Of a stretch of DNA of 64,000 nt, positions 11,997 through 21,174 are shown piece after piece. Each line of letters begins with the position of its first letter. Position 1 is the stretch's first letter. The stretch spans positions 123,670,970 through 123,734,969 of the forward strand of contig CM043962.1 of assembly GCA_014529385.2 (NCBI GenBank). Direction: 5' to 3'. Below the pieces are notes generated by a model, which was given only the letters and a program-made list of their open reading frames with translations, did not search any database and was not told the DNA's origin. This stretch comes from Adiantum capillus-veneris. Taxonomy: Eukaryota; Streptophyta; Polypodiopsida; Polypodiales; Pteridaceae. The translations under genes were made by a program, and so were the position numbers.

Positions 11997-12022
11997 AATG
12001 AAGTGCAGCCCGGCAAAGTAGT

Positions 12023-12577
12023 GTGTATGTTTGTTTTTTCTTTGTCCAAGTTGTTACAAGAAACAAAAAAACGATCATTTATTCTAACTGGGAATGTGTG
12101 TGCAGTGAAAGTTCAATCCTTAGAGATCTAGCTCTATTACCAATTGAGTTGCAGGAGCAAGTAGTAAGGCGTCTCCCTCATAACAAGAGGGTGGTGAAGT
12201 TAAGACGGAAGGTCCTACGCGTGGATTCCATTTTCCTCTTGTTGTTGGGCACTAAGGAAGACCGCGCATTCATCCAACTAGTGTGTGCCCTAAGATTGGT
12301 AAATAGAGTGAAATTTGGCGTTTGGCGAGTGCATTTCACCATTGAGGAAGACTCTTCAGGAAACTTGCGGCCAGAGTTCATGCTTCATAGACTCACATTT
12401 GTTGAATTTTTCCCTCATTTGCGTCTTATTAATAGTCTTCCTTTCGCTTTCAACAAAGGAGATAGGGAGCTATTCAGAGCTTGTCTTAATAAAGAGAGCA
12501 TAGAGAAGATTGCAAATTTGTATAAATTCTCATCCTTCTCTACTTTCTATGACACTTTGTTCATAGAGACATTGTAA
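12023..12577 (+). CDS. Leader ORF B1, element T (up to 184 aa, F-box-like N-part)
   Basis: The frame is open from 12023 to the stop at 12577. The listed start is GTG, so the true start is uncertain; the reading may begin after a splice acceptor (TTTGTCCAAG near 12052, or TGTGTGCAG near 12105). Residues about 37-75 read LALLPIELQEQVVRRLPH followed by LRRKVL, which loosely resembles the F-box pattern (LP-x-EL, RLP, LR). Later motifs are AFIQLVCALRLV and LINSLPFAF. These recur in B2 (VFIQTACALGIV, LINSLPFCF), so B1 and B2 are diverged duplicates. The F-box likeness is weak and the only functional hint. If real, it would link the protein to SKP1-type ubiquitin ligases; this is inference. Confidence 0.5.
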   Translation: MYVCFFFVQVVTRNKKTIIYSNWECVCSESSILRDLALLPIELQEQVVRRLPHNKRVVKLRRKVLRVDSIFLLLLGTKEDRAFIQLVCALRLVNRVKFGVWRVHFTIEEDSSGNLRPEFMLHRLTFVEFFPHLRLINSLPFAFNKGDRELFRACLNKESIEKIANLYKFSSFSTFYDTLFIETL

Positions 12578-12623
12578 ATCTCTTTATGCTTTTGAATGAT
12601 TTAACCATAATCCTAAGGAGTTT

Positions 12624-13082
12624 TTGTCCAGGAATTTTGTAGCACAAGTGGAGTTTTTAAATCTTGCAAACTTGATTGGACTTGATGAGGATGTTCTTTA
12701 TGAAATTGTGAGAAGGTTGCCTCACTCCGACTGTGTGGAACTCGAAGGAAAGGAGCTCCTAGTCAATTGCTACTTTCTCACGGCCTTCGACGAGCATGAA
12801 GATCTAGTTTTTATACAAACCGCTTGTGCATTGGGAATTGTAGAGCAAGTGCAATTTATCACTTGGGACGTGGTTGCTCTTTTGGATCCAGAAAATGAAG
12901 TTCTAGAGATTTCTGTTTATCGCCTTAGCTTTGAAGAATTTCAACCCTTCTTAGAGCTCATCAATAGTCTACCCTTTTGTTTTGATCAAACAAATCGAGA
13001 CCTTATTGAAGCTTGGATAGCTGAAGAAGAAAACCTAGAGTGGTATTTTCTCACTTCTTCATTTGCAGGCGAGTGGTTCTAG
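12624..13082 (+). CDS. Leader ORF B2, element T (about 150 aa, paralog of B1)
   Basis: Open frame ending 49 bp before the gag ATG. Its first codon is TTG and no ATG opens the homologous part. A splice acceptor-like TTTTTGTCCAG at 12622-12632 suggests translation from a spliced message; B1 is preceded by the same TTTGTCCA. The protein aligns with B1 from the N-terminal LYEIVRRLPH through VFIQTACALGIV and YRLSFEEFQPFLELINSLPF. It is strongly acidic, whereas B1 is basic, so the duplicates have diverged in charge. The N-part has the same loose F-box-like shape. No domain is recognised with certainty. Position before gag is where Ogre-type elements carry an extra ORF. Confidence 0.5.
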   Translation: MSRNFVAQVEFLNLANLIGLDEDVLYEIVRRLPHSDCVELEGKELLVNCYFLTAFDEHEDLVFIQTACALGIVEQVQFITWDVVALLDPENEVLEISVYRLSFEEFQPFLELINSLPFCFDQTNRDLIEAWIAEEENLEWYFLTSSFAGEWF

Positions 13083-13131
13083 ATCTCTATTGTATCCCTT
13101 ATTGTAACTCGTGTTGTAATCTTTCATAATA

Positions 13132-13353
13132 ATGGAGAGCCAACGCCAAATGTCTGGATATCCTCTTTTCTTTGGAGAGCCTGGAGAGGATGCAGAATTA
13201 TTTTTAGCAAATTTCAAGATGTCTTGCCATATCAAGAGGATAGTAACCGATCAAGAACGTGTAGAAATGTTTGAGGTGGTCCTTAGGAAAGATGCTAGTA
13301 CTTGGTTGACTCTTTGCCTGAGGAAGTTAAGGGGAATTACACAGAAGTTTTAA
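13132..13353 (+). CDS. Element T gag, N-terminal frame
   Basis: It starts at ATG 13132 and reads the beginning of a retrotransposon gag: PLFFGEPGEDAELFLANF, then ERVEMFEVVLRKDASTWL. This is the usual opening of plant gypsy gag, where the tryptophan is followed by a conserved helix region. That continuation lies in the next frame (from about 13305: VDSLPEEVKGNYTEV), so the coding switches by one base near 13303-13306, just after the tryptophan codon. Either one base was lost in this copy or the frame is changed during translation. The remaining codons to 13353 are out of frame. Confidence 0.8.
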   Translation: MESQRQMSGYPLFFGEPGEDAELFLANFKMSCHIKRIVTDQERVEMFEVVLRKDASTWLTLCLRKLRGITQKF

Positions 13354-16300
13354 ATCGTTTTAAGAGATACTTCTTTGATCCCCAAAACACTCAGAAACTA
13401 TGGCAAGACATTGTTTCTCATAAGCAAAAAGACTTAGATGACTACTACTTGTACAAGCAAGAGTTTCTACGTCTTTGGGCTCTATGGATACGAAATGTTG
13501 CTAACCCTGGTGATGGTGCAGAATTTTTAAAGAAGGAGAGGTTCATAGCCGGACTCTTTCCTGACCTTAAGGTAAAAGTTGAGGCGGGTGCACCTGCTAC
13601 TTTTGATGCAGCTAAAACTAGGGCTGCTGAGAAGTATAGGAAACTCAAGTGCTTAAGGGGAGAGGTTCCAATAGAAGGTCTTAGACCCAAAGTTAAGTCA
13701 CAAGCATCAACATCGAGGGAGCTTCCTGAGGTAACGGCGGAAGTAATTGAGAAGTTAAACGAATCTTTAAGCAGCCTGTCAATTCACCTTGCACAAGCTG
13801 TAGGTCCAAAAGGACAAGCAAAGAAGTCTGAAGAGCGAGATCCACGACCTAGGAGAGTCTTGCAATGTTGGAATTGCGGAGAGTCTGGACATGGGATGTA
13901 TAATTGTCCTTGGCCCCGTGGGGAGCCAGGGAGGCCTAACTTGAATTACCCAGTGATGAATGCAGGTGAAGGAACTGGTCAACAACCAAGGCTTCTACAA
14001 AGGCCAAATGGACCAAGACCACCTCCACAAGGGGTAGAAGGAGTTCCACCTTTGCCAGATCCAAATGTGCATGTGGTAGAGGTGACAAATTCAAATGAGG
14101 TTGACATGGAAGCCAATGGAATTAAGCGTGGCCGAGGAAAAGGTAAAGAGAAAGAAGGAGTCACATCACAGAGTGACCATGGACAAGGCAAGAAGGAAAA
14201 GGAAACCAAGAGGACTCGACGTCGTATCAACCTCCAAGACTTCCCTCTTGGACATGGTATGGCTCCGTACAACTTGTTGGAAGACATGAGAGGTAAGGGT
14301 CCTGATATTTCATGGCCTCAATTTCTTGCATTATGTCCACAAGTTAGGAGGGATTTAACAAGGGCAATTAGCACTAGGAGAAAGGTAAAAGAGAGTGTGC
14401 CTGTTGTAAAAATTGCACAAGCTGAAATGAATGAGGACATTACACCGGTGCTAGACTGTTACATCAAAGGGAGATTGGTTAGGAAAGGTCTAGTGGATGG
14501 GGGTGCACAAATTTGCATCATGACAGAGGGACTCATGCAAAAACTAGGCATGCACATCCATGAGACACCTGAAATTAGGGTCAAGATGGCAAACAATAGC
14601 AAGGCTAGGTGCGTAGGCATTTGTAAAAATGTTTTTGTGGAGGCCTTTGGCATTAAGAAGGCAGTGGATTTCTATGTCATGTCTACCAAGGGAAATGGTT
14701 ACCCATTTATCCTAGGAAGACCATGGCTAATGAAAATGCGAGCTTTGCAGGATTGGGAGAGTGGAAAGCTAATTTGCAGGAATGACAATCACAAGAAGGT
14801 TGTCTTTGACATGAAGGAGCAACGCCAAGAGGAGCTCCATGAAGAATCATCTCAAAGTGAGACGGAAGAAGGTTGGACCGATAGCACTTCAGAAGAAGAA
14901 AGTAGCGGCAGCATTACTGAAGAGGAGTCTTCCATCGAAGTCATGGGGGTAAGGTTTAAGCCAAGCAACCAAGAGACCTCTTGTCAAGGCTTGGAGGAGG
15001 TAGGTCCTCAAGAGAACGAAGGTGATCAAGATGAAGGGATGCTGGAAGGTATGCTATCAACAACACTTACAAAGGATGAAAGAGAGGAGTTCAAATGTGT
15101 GCTAAGGAAGTTTCCTAGGCTTTTTGCTAAAGACTACACCGATGTGCGTGGAGTAGATGCTGTTCAACACAAAATTGAGTTGAAGCCAGAGGCCACACCT
15201 AAGGCTCAGAAGCTACGAAGGCTAGGAGTCATCAAGGAGCAGGCTTTACTCAAGGAGGTAAGAAAGCTTCTAGCAGCAGGGTTCATTTATCCAGTGGAGA
15301 ATTCAGAGTGGGTCTCTCCTGTTGTTGTCACTCCTAAGAAGAACGGCAAGTGGAGGGTGTGTGTGGATTACCGTCCCCTCAATGAGGCAACAAAGAGAGA
15401 TCACTTTCCCCTCCCATTCCAGGATGAGATACTAAATGAGGTAGCTGGTCATGAGAAGTACACTGTGTGCGATGGTTACTCAGGTTACTTTCAAATAGGG
15501 ATTGCACTGGAGGATCAATTGAAAACAACCTTTATCACTCCTTGGGGTTGTTATGCTTTTAGAGTCATGCCATTTGGTCTGACAAATGCTCCTGCAACAT
15601 TCCAACGTTTCATGAATATGGTGTTTCAAGCATTCTTTGGAAAGTCAATTAGGGTGTTCATTGATGATTTCTGTATTTATAGCTCAAAATCATTGCATCT
15701 ACAAAGGGTAGAAGAAGGTTTAAAGAAGCTCTACGACATGGGAGGTCAACTCAACCCCGACAAGTGCCATATAGGTGAGGATGAAGTAATCTTGCTTGGT
15801 CATAAAGTTTCTTACAAAGGCATTGAAGTGGATCCTTCGAAGGCAAAGGCTCTTATTGAGCTACCATCACCCAAGAGTCTTAAGGAGGTCATCTCATTCA
15901 TTCAAAAGGTGAACTATATGTCACGCTTCATTCACTTAGCCTCGGAGTTACTTCACCCTTTGCAAAAGTTGACACAACAAGTAGAATTTGCATGGTTTGA
16001 TGAGCTTGAAGAGTACTTTTGTAACATTAAAGTCATTTTGTCAGAGCTACCAACACTCATGCCTCCTTGTTGGGAGTACACATTCTTTGTTAGCTCTAGT
16101 GCTGGGAAAGAAACAATTGGTGCTATGTTGCTACAACAAGATCCCCACAGTACAAGGATGCGACCCATCTACTTTGCTAGTAGGGTCATGAATGCTTTGG
16201 AGAGAGACTACACAGAAGCAGAACTCATGATGCTTTCTCTCATGTTTGCGGTGAGAAAGTTTAGATCCTACCTGCTACCAAAACCTTTTGTAATTCTCAC

Positions 16301-16580
16301 TGCAGAAAATTTGTTCCCTTGGGTGTCATCTCAAATGAATCTTAGTACTAGGATCTCAAAGTGGATTATGGAGTTGCAAGAGTTTCACTCTTTCAAGGTA
16401 GAAGATAGTGTGCGTGCACAATTGGCAGGGATTCTCACTTATAGGGTGCACGAAAAGGAGATTAAGGTGCCTGAAGTAAAGACCCTACCATTGCCACCAC
16501 CAAAAAGTATTCCTAATGCTTTTACTTTGTTCTTTGATGGAGCTTTTCGTCGAGCCACAGGAAAAGCAGGGGAGGGCTAG
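13302..16580 (+). CDS. Element T gag-protease-RT-RNase H polyprotein
   Basis: An open frame of 1092 codons; the real protein would enter from the gag frame near 13305. Domains in order: gag core (residues 1-130, with FKRYFFDP and FLRLWALW), CCHC zinc knuckle at about 189-202 (CWNCGESGHGMYNC), a charged linker, and retropepsin with D at about 399 in LVDGGAQICIM and the FILGRPWLM motif. Reverse transcriptase follows from about 610, with VCVDYRPLN and catalytic FIDDF at about 788-789. The first RNase H (FASRVMNALERDYTEAE at about 957) lacks the usual first aspartate (FFVSSSAGK), as in lineages that rely on a second RNase H. The frame ends in LFFDGAF, the start of that second domain, then stops at a purine-rich site at 16578-16580. 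Confidence 0.92.
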   Translation: MVDSLPEEVKGNYTEVLNRFKRYFFDPQNTQKLWQDIVSHKQKDLDDYYLYKQEFLRLWALWIRNVANPGDGAEFLKKERFIAGLFPDLKVKVEAGAPATFDAAKTRAAEKYRKLKCLRGEVPIEGLRPKVKSQASTSRELPEVTAEVIEKLNESLSSLSIHLAQAVGPKGQAKKSEERDPRPRRVLQCWNCGESGHGMYNCPWPRGEPGRPNLNYPVMNAGEGTGQQPRLLQRPNGPRPPPQGVEGVPPLPDPNVHVVEVTNSNEVDMEANGIKRGRGKGKEKEGVTSQSDHGQGKKEKETKRTRRRINLQDFPLGHGMAPYNLLEDMRGKGPDISWPQFLALCPQVRRDLTRAISTRRKVKESVPVVKIAQAEMNEDITPVLDCYIKGRLVRKGLVDGGAQICIMTEGLMQKLGMHIHETPEIRVKMANNSKARCVGICKNVFVEAFGIKKAVDFYVMSTKGNGYPFILGRPWLMKMRALQDWESGKLICRNDNHKKVVFDMKEQRQEELHEESSQSETEEGWTDSTSEEESSGSITEEESSIEVMGVRFKPSNQETSCQGLEEVGPQENEGDQDEGMLEGMLSTTLTKDEREEFKCVLRKFPRLFAKDYTDVRGVDAVQHKIELKPEATPKAQKLRRLGVIKEQALLKEVRKLLAAGFIYPVENSEWVSPVVVTPKKNGKWRVCVDYRPLNEATKRDHFPLPFQDEILNEVAGHEKYTVCDGYSGYFQIGIALEDQLKTTFITPWGCYAFRVMPFGLTNAPATFQRFMNMVFQAFFGKSIRVFIDDFCIYSSKSLHLQRVEEGLKKLYDMGGQLNPDKCHIGEDEVILLGHKVSYKGIEVDPSKAKALIELPSPKSLKEVISFIQKVNYMSRFIHLASELLHPLQKLTQQVEFAWFDELEEYFCNIKVILSELPTLMPPCWEYTFFVSSSAGKETIGAMLLQQDPHSTRMRPIYFASRVMNALERDYTEAELMMLSLMFAVRKFRSYLLPKPFVILTAENLFPWVSSQMNLSTRISKWIMELQEFHSFKVEDSVRAQLAGILTYRVHEKEIKVPEVKTLPLPPPKSIPNAFTLFFDGAFRRATGKAGEG
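16567..16579 (+). other. Candidate central polypurine tract in element T
   Basis: CAGGGGAGGGCTA is an exact 13-base copy of the 3' polypurine tract region at 18411-18423; the next bases (GTG against ATG) also nearly agree. It lies inside the second RNase H coding region, exactly where the frame shifts by one base. A second plus-strand priming site would be analogous to the central tract of lentiviruses and Ty1. Function is inferred. Confidence 0.6.
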
Positions 16581-18397
16581 TGTTGCTCAACCCAAGTGGA
16601 GAGGTGGTCATGAGAGAGAAGTTCAATCTACCAAGTTCAGCTAGCAACAATGAAGCAGAATATGACACTCTACTTCATGGTTTGAAGATGTGCATTGGCC
16701 AAGGGATACAACGCCTCATGGTAAAGGGAGATGCACTTCTCATTGTTAAACAGATTTTAGGCATTTGGGCATGCAAGAATGAGAGCTTACGGACAAAAGT
16801 TCATGCCATTCGTAGATTGTTTAATCAATTTGAAGAAGTGCAACTATATCATATTCCTAGGAAACAGAATGAAGATGCTGATTTACTTGCACAACAAGCC
16901 GTTGCATGTGTAAAGAAAGAAGTGCAGGTCATCATGGTGGCGGCTGCTGTGAAGCAACCGAGGTACCAGGGATTGGAGTCATTGGCTCCCATCATTGGCT
17001 ACATTTTGGAGGGTGAGTTTCCACCAGACTTCACAAAAGCTCAGAAGAGGAGACTCATGAAGAAGGCAAGCGTATATCTCTTCCTAGAAGGCTCCCTCTA
17101 TCAAAGAGGGAAGGATCAAGTGTGCAGACGAGTACCAACTATCAAGGAAATTCCAGCCATTCTAAAAGGTTTGCATGAAGAGGCATGTGGTGGTCATTTT
17201 GCCCAAGAATTAACTGTGAAGAAGATTTTGCTTTCGGGGTATGTTTGGCCAAGTTTGCATGTGGATGTTCAACATTGGTGTAAAAGCTGTCACACTTGTC
17301 AGATAAATGGAAATAGAAGGTTGGTGCATGGCCCGAGGCAAATAGTGCTTGCAAATGGACCCTTTGAAAAGTGGGGCATTGATGCTATGGGTCCTCTGCC
17401 TAGGACAAAAAATGGTAAACTCTACATTCTAGTGGCTGTAGACTATATGACTAGGTGGGTGGAAGCACAAAGTGTGGCAAAGGTAAATGAGAAGACAGTG
17501 AGCAAATTCGTCTACACTCACATTTGTTGTAGATTTGGCACACCTTTGGAGATTGTTTCTGATAATGGTCCAGGGTTTAGAAAAGGATTGCTCACAGAAG
17601 TTTGTGAAGAGCTTCACATTCTACATCGTCATAGCACACCATACTACCCACAGTCAAATGGTTTGGTGGAGAAGGCTAATGGTGTCATTGCAGGAATCAT
17701 TAGAAAGATGGTGCAAAACAAGACAAAATTATGGGATGACTTCTTGGATGGTGCCTTGTGGGCATATCGAACCACATATAGGGAAGCCACGGAGTTCACA
17801 CCATTTCACTTGGTCTATGGTCAAGAGGCTTTACAGCCAATTGAGCTAAACATTCCAACAATGCGACTTCATGGCAAATCAGCACAAGATGATCAAGAGG
17901 TATGGATGGATCGACTTCTTACGTTAGTGGAGCTTGAGTGGAAAAGAGAAGCAGCATACGAGTGCTACAAGAGGAAAGCCACACAAGCGAAAGAAACGCA
18001 CGACAAGAAACTGAAGGACAAAGGTATCAAGGAAGGAGAGCTTGTGCTAAGGTATGACAATCGACTTGACAATCGTTTTGATGCCAAGTTTGAAACAAGA
18101 TGGCAAGGGCCATACATAGTCAAGAAGGATTTCAATTCAAGTTACTATCAGCTTATGGACTTGAATGGTAAAGAGCACTCCAGGAAAGTAAACGGGTATC
18201 GCTTGAAGCCCTATTTGAGTCGCCTTCTACCAAAGGATCTACCAAAGATCTGTCCAAAGGCCGCTGTCTTATGTAAGTATTGTTACATGAAGCATGAGTG
18301 TAACTCCAGCCAAAATTCTGAGGGGCCAAACAATGAAGATCTCGTCAAGGACTCTGAAGCACTCTCTTTGGAAAAGATGCTCTATGATGGTACATGA
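16580..18397 (+). CDS. Element T second RNase H and integrase
   Basis: This 605-codon frame continues pol one base out of register with the previous frame; the listed GTG start is not a real start. Residues 1-110 are the archaeal-type second RNase H, with E at 27 (NNEAEY), D at 51 (VKGDALL) and NEDADLLAQQA at about 95-105. That domain is typical of Tat-like gypsy elements. Integrase follows: an H2C2 zinc finger at about 200-240 (LHEEACGGHF and CKSCHTCQ), and a catalytic core with D268 (GIDAMGP), D328 (SDNGPGF) and E364 (NGLVEKAN), giving the DX35E spacing. The C-terminal GPY/F-type module reads RWQGPYIVKK. All catalytic residues are present. Confidence 0.93.
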   Translation: MLLNPSGEVVMREKFNLPSSASNNEAEYDTLLHGLKMCIGQGIQRLMVKGDALLIVKQILGIWACKNESLRTKVHAIRRLFNQFEEVQLYHIPRKQNEDADLLAQQAVACVKKEVQVIMVAAAVKQPRYQGLESLAPIIGYILEGEFPPDFTKAQKRRLMKKASVYLFLEGSLYQRGKDQVCRRVPTIKEIPAILKGLHEEACGGHFAQELTVKKILLSGYVWPSLHVDVQHWCKSCHTCQINGNRRLVHGPRQIVLANGPFEKWGIDAMGPLPRTKNGKLYILVAVDYMTRWVEAQSVAKVNEKTVSKFVYTHICCRFGTPLEIVSDNGPGFRKGLLTEVCEELHILHRHSTPYYPQSNGLVEKANGVIAGIIRKMVQNKTKLWDDFLDGALWAYRTTYREATEFTPFHLVYGQEALQPIELNIPTMRLHGKSAQDDQEVWMDRLLTLVELEWKREAAYECYKRKATQAKETHDKKLKDKGIKEGELVLRYDNRLDNRFDAKFETRWQGPYIVKKDFNSSYYQLMDLNGKEHSRKVNGYRLKPYLSRLLPKDLPKICPKAAVLCKYCYMKHECNSSQNSEGPNNEDLVKDSEALSLEKMLYDGT

Positions 18398-18410
18398 ATA
18401 TACCATCATC

Positions 18411-18424
18411 CAGGGGAGGGCTAA
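18411..18424 (+). other. 3' polypurine tract of element T
   Basis: CAGGGGAGGGCTAA stands directly before the TG of the 3' LTR at 18425, 14 bp after the pol stop. It is the plus-strand primer site. Confidence 0.85.
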
Positions 18425-20864
18425 TGATAGCCGTTTTTTCGGCTCTTTGTAATTGCCACAGTGAGTTACCTCACCCTACCAAAATCACCCAAACACTGTG
18501 GCTATCCCTACCATTTCACTGTACATAGGCGTGCGTGAGTCACGGGACTTTTCCCATATCTTCTTAAAAACCCTCAGCTAGCTAGTCACTGGGCTAGGTG
18601 AGCCAAAAAAAATAAAAAAAATAAAAAAATAAAAGTATATTATGGCCTCTTTGTGTGTAAATATTTCATTGTATATATGGCCTAAATATAGGGATTTTTA
18701 ATAATTATTTTGGTATTTTATTTAAATATTTCTACTTAGGTGTGTGTTTTATTAAACCTATGTACACCTTCTTTCATCCTCTTACACCATAATTATATAT
18801 ATATATATATATATTTTTGCCAATATGTACATACTCTAACCTCATATTTTTCCTTTATACAAATCACTCCCACATTTTCACCCTCACCCTCGTGAAAACA
18901 AAAAAATGATTTCTACTCATTGGTTAGTTTTATTATATTATTTACTTGCATACCTTTTCCTCTTTCACCCAAATAATTCAAGGAGGGACCATATCATATG
19001 ATTCCAATATCTTTCCATATCCATAACTCCTCCATATTTTTATTATTATTTTTACTCATTATTCTAACACCATGTGCTCATTGAGCTAAAGTCCATGAAT
19101 AGTCCATACACTAGTCCCACCATGTATATATTTCTTATTTCACCAATAATCCTCCTCCATGCATGGGTCAAGGGCAACTTGAATGCTTTGTATTATATAT
19201 GACAAAGGAGGGGCTCACTCTTGGATGCATTGTACAAATTCAACAAAGGAGGGGCTCACTCTTGGATGCATTGTACAAATTCAACAAAGGAGGGGACCAC
19301 TAAAAGACTTTTGCAGGCATAAAAAACAGGCTTTTTGGTGAGAATTTTGGCACCTATCTCCACTCCGAATTTGGAGCGGTGGTCAAAAGAGAAAATGTAG
19401 CCCACGCTCTGAATAATCACCCCAAATGTTTTCATGATTTTTGGAGCTACCAGCTGTGAGCTATGATTTTTTTAGTGGACCCCAGTTTTCCCCTGCTATG
19501 CAGCCACACTCTCTCTTCCACTTTATCATTTTCCTCTTTCACACACACTTCTCCACTCATCATCCCCATCTCTCTCACCACTCCTCTCTGCACACTACTC
19601 ACCTTCTCCTCAACCTTGAAGAATAAGAGAAACCATGGTGAACTCATACCTCCCACACACAATTCCATTCCAAAATTGACCACTTAGTCTCATTTTTCCT
19701 CCTCCAAATTACCCATATCTATCAAAAAACCACAAAATTTAGCCTCTTCTCTTAAAAGATAGCATCATGGTGGTTGATTACTCAGCTTCAATTACCTTGT
19801 CTCTCAAGGAAGGTCAAGAGTGGAGAAAAAATGTACCGTCAAAGCTAGTGGACCGTCAACAAGCGTCAAAATTGGCCCTACTCAAGACACTTGGAGCATC
19901 AACCTTGTAAGAAATCCACCTTTTCTTACCTCTTAAGAGTTTTTCTTCCTTATTTGTATCCTACATGGATACTCCCATTGTAAATATTCAATTCCATTTG
20001 TAAATTAATACTAACTCTACTAACACTAACCCACTATGAAAAGTCCTATCACCTCCATTTCTCTCCTCTCTCTTTCCCCACCAACTTCTTGATAATTCCA
20101 AGCAAAAGAAATTAGATAAATTGCTGAAAATCTAACCCAACCATGGTTAGAGGAGTAACCTAGCCTTCAAAATTGCTATAAAAGGAGGGTGTAGCTAGCA
20201 TAAAAGGGGGGAAGCCATAAGCAAGAGCACTATGTTATAGCTTGAGAAGCCAAGCTCAACCTCTCTAAAAGGAGCTCTTGAGTGGAAGCTCATTGTCTTA
20301 TGCATGTGCATGTGTTGTAATAGGGGATTAGCAAGGGAAATCTATGCCATTGTAAGAGAGAGAGTGATCATTCAATTGAGAGTAGGAAATCTATCATTTC
20401 TCCTACTAGTGTAAGCCCAACATTCGCTGAATCAAGGAGGGTGGATTTGGACTAAGCTTGGATACTTTGTCTCCCTTCCAACGTGAAGTAATGGACAACA
20501 ATGATGCGTAAGTGTCTTGGTGTTTTTTTTTGTGAAGTTCTTGATAGCTTGTCTCTGGTGTTGTCATCAATCTAGCCATAAATCCCACATACTGTAAGAG
20601 GGCGACAGGGTGGAGAGGACTCCCCTGGCCTTAAGACAGTGATTGGGGTGGCTTTTCTTGTGATGTGTTGTGGTGAAATTTACGCAAGCTATGTTGAACA
20701 AGTACTAATCTCACTTTGATTTGTCATGCAGATTTGTAAGAAGGTATTAATGCAACAAGCACCCCCTCCCCCTTTCTCTCTCTTTCTTAAATATATAGTT
20801 GTGTTTGCTTGATCATCGCCGATACGTTTCAAAGCAGCCCGAGCACTATCTCTCTCTCTCTCTA

Positions 20865-20912
<48 letters not shown>

Positions 20913-21174
20913 GTGTTTTAGTGTGTGAGAGCATTCCATTGGTGTTAGGGTTAGTGTAAATTCCTTGCTTGTTTGTGGGTCACTCTAACAATTCTCCTCT
21001 TTTGCGTCCTAGTTCGCTCTTAAACTAGGTGGTGCCCCTTGTGTAGTTGGGATTTGGCGGTGGGTTTGTTGTTTTGGTTTGTGTTGTGTTGTGCCCCAGC
21101 CCCATTGAGCAGCACGGGAGCCTTGAAGGGTGTCTAGAGGCCACTCTTCTTGTTGCCCGCCCCGGACCGCCTCA
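18425..21174 (+). repeat. 3' LTR of element T (2750 bp)
   Basis: Nearly identical to 8688-11468, from TGATAGCC to GCCTCA, with TATA box at 20177, CT tract at 20848-20912 and the stem-loop at about 21008-21029. It is followed by CTAGCATCTTGG, the resumed satellite unit. Confidence 0.95.
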
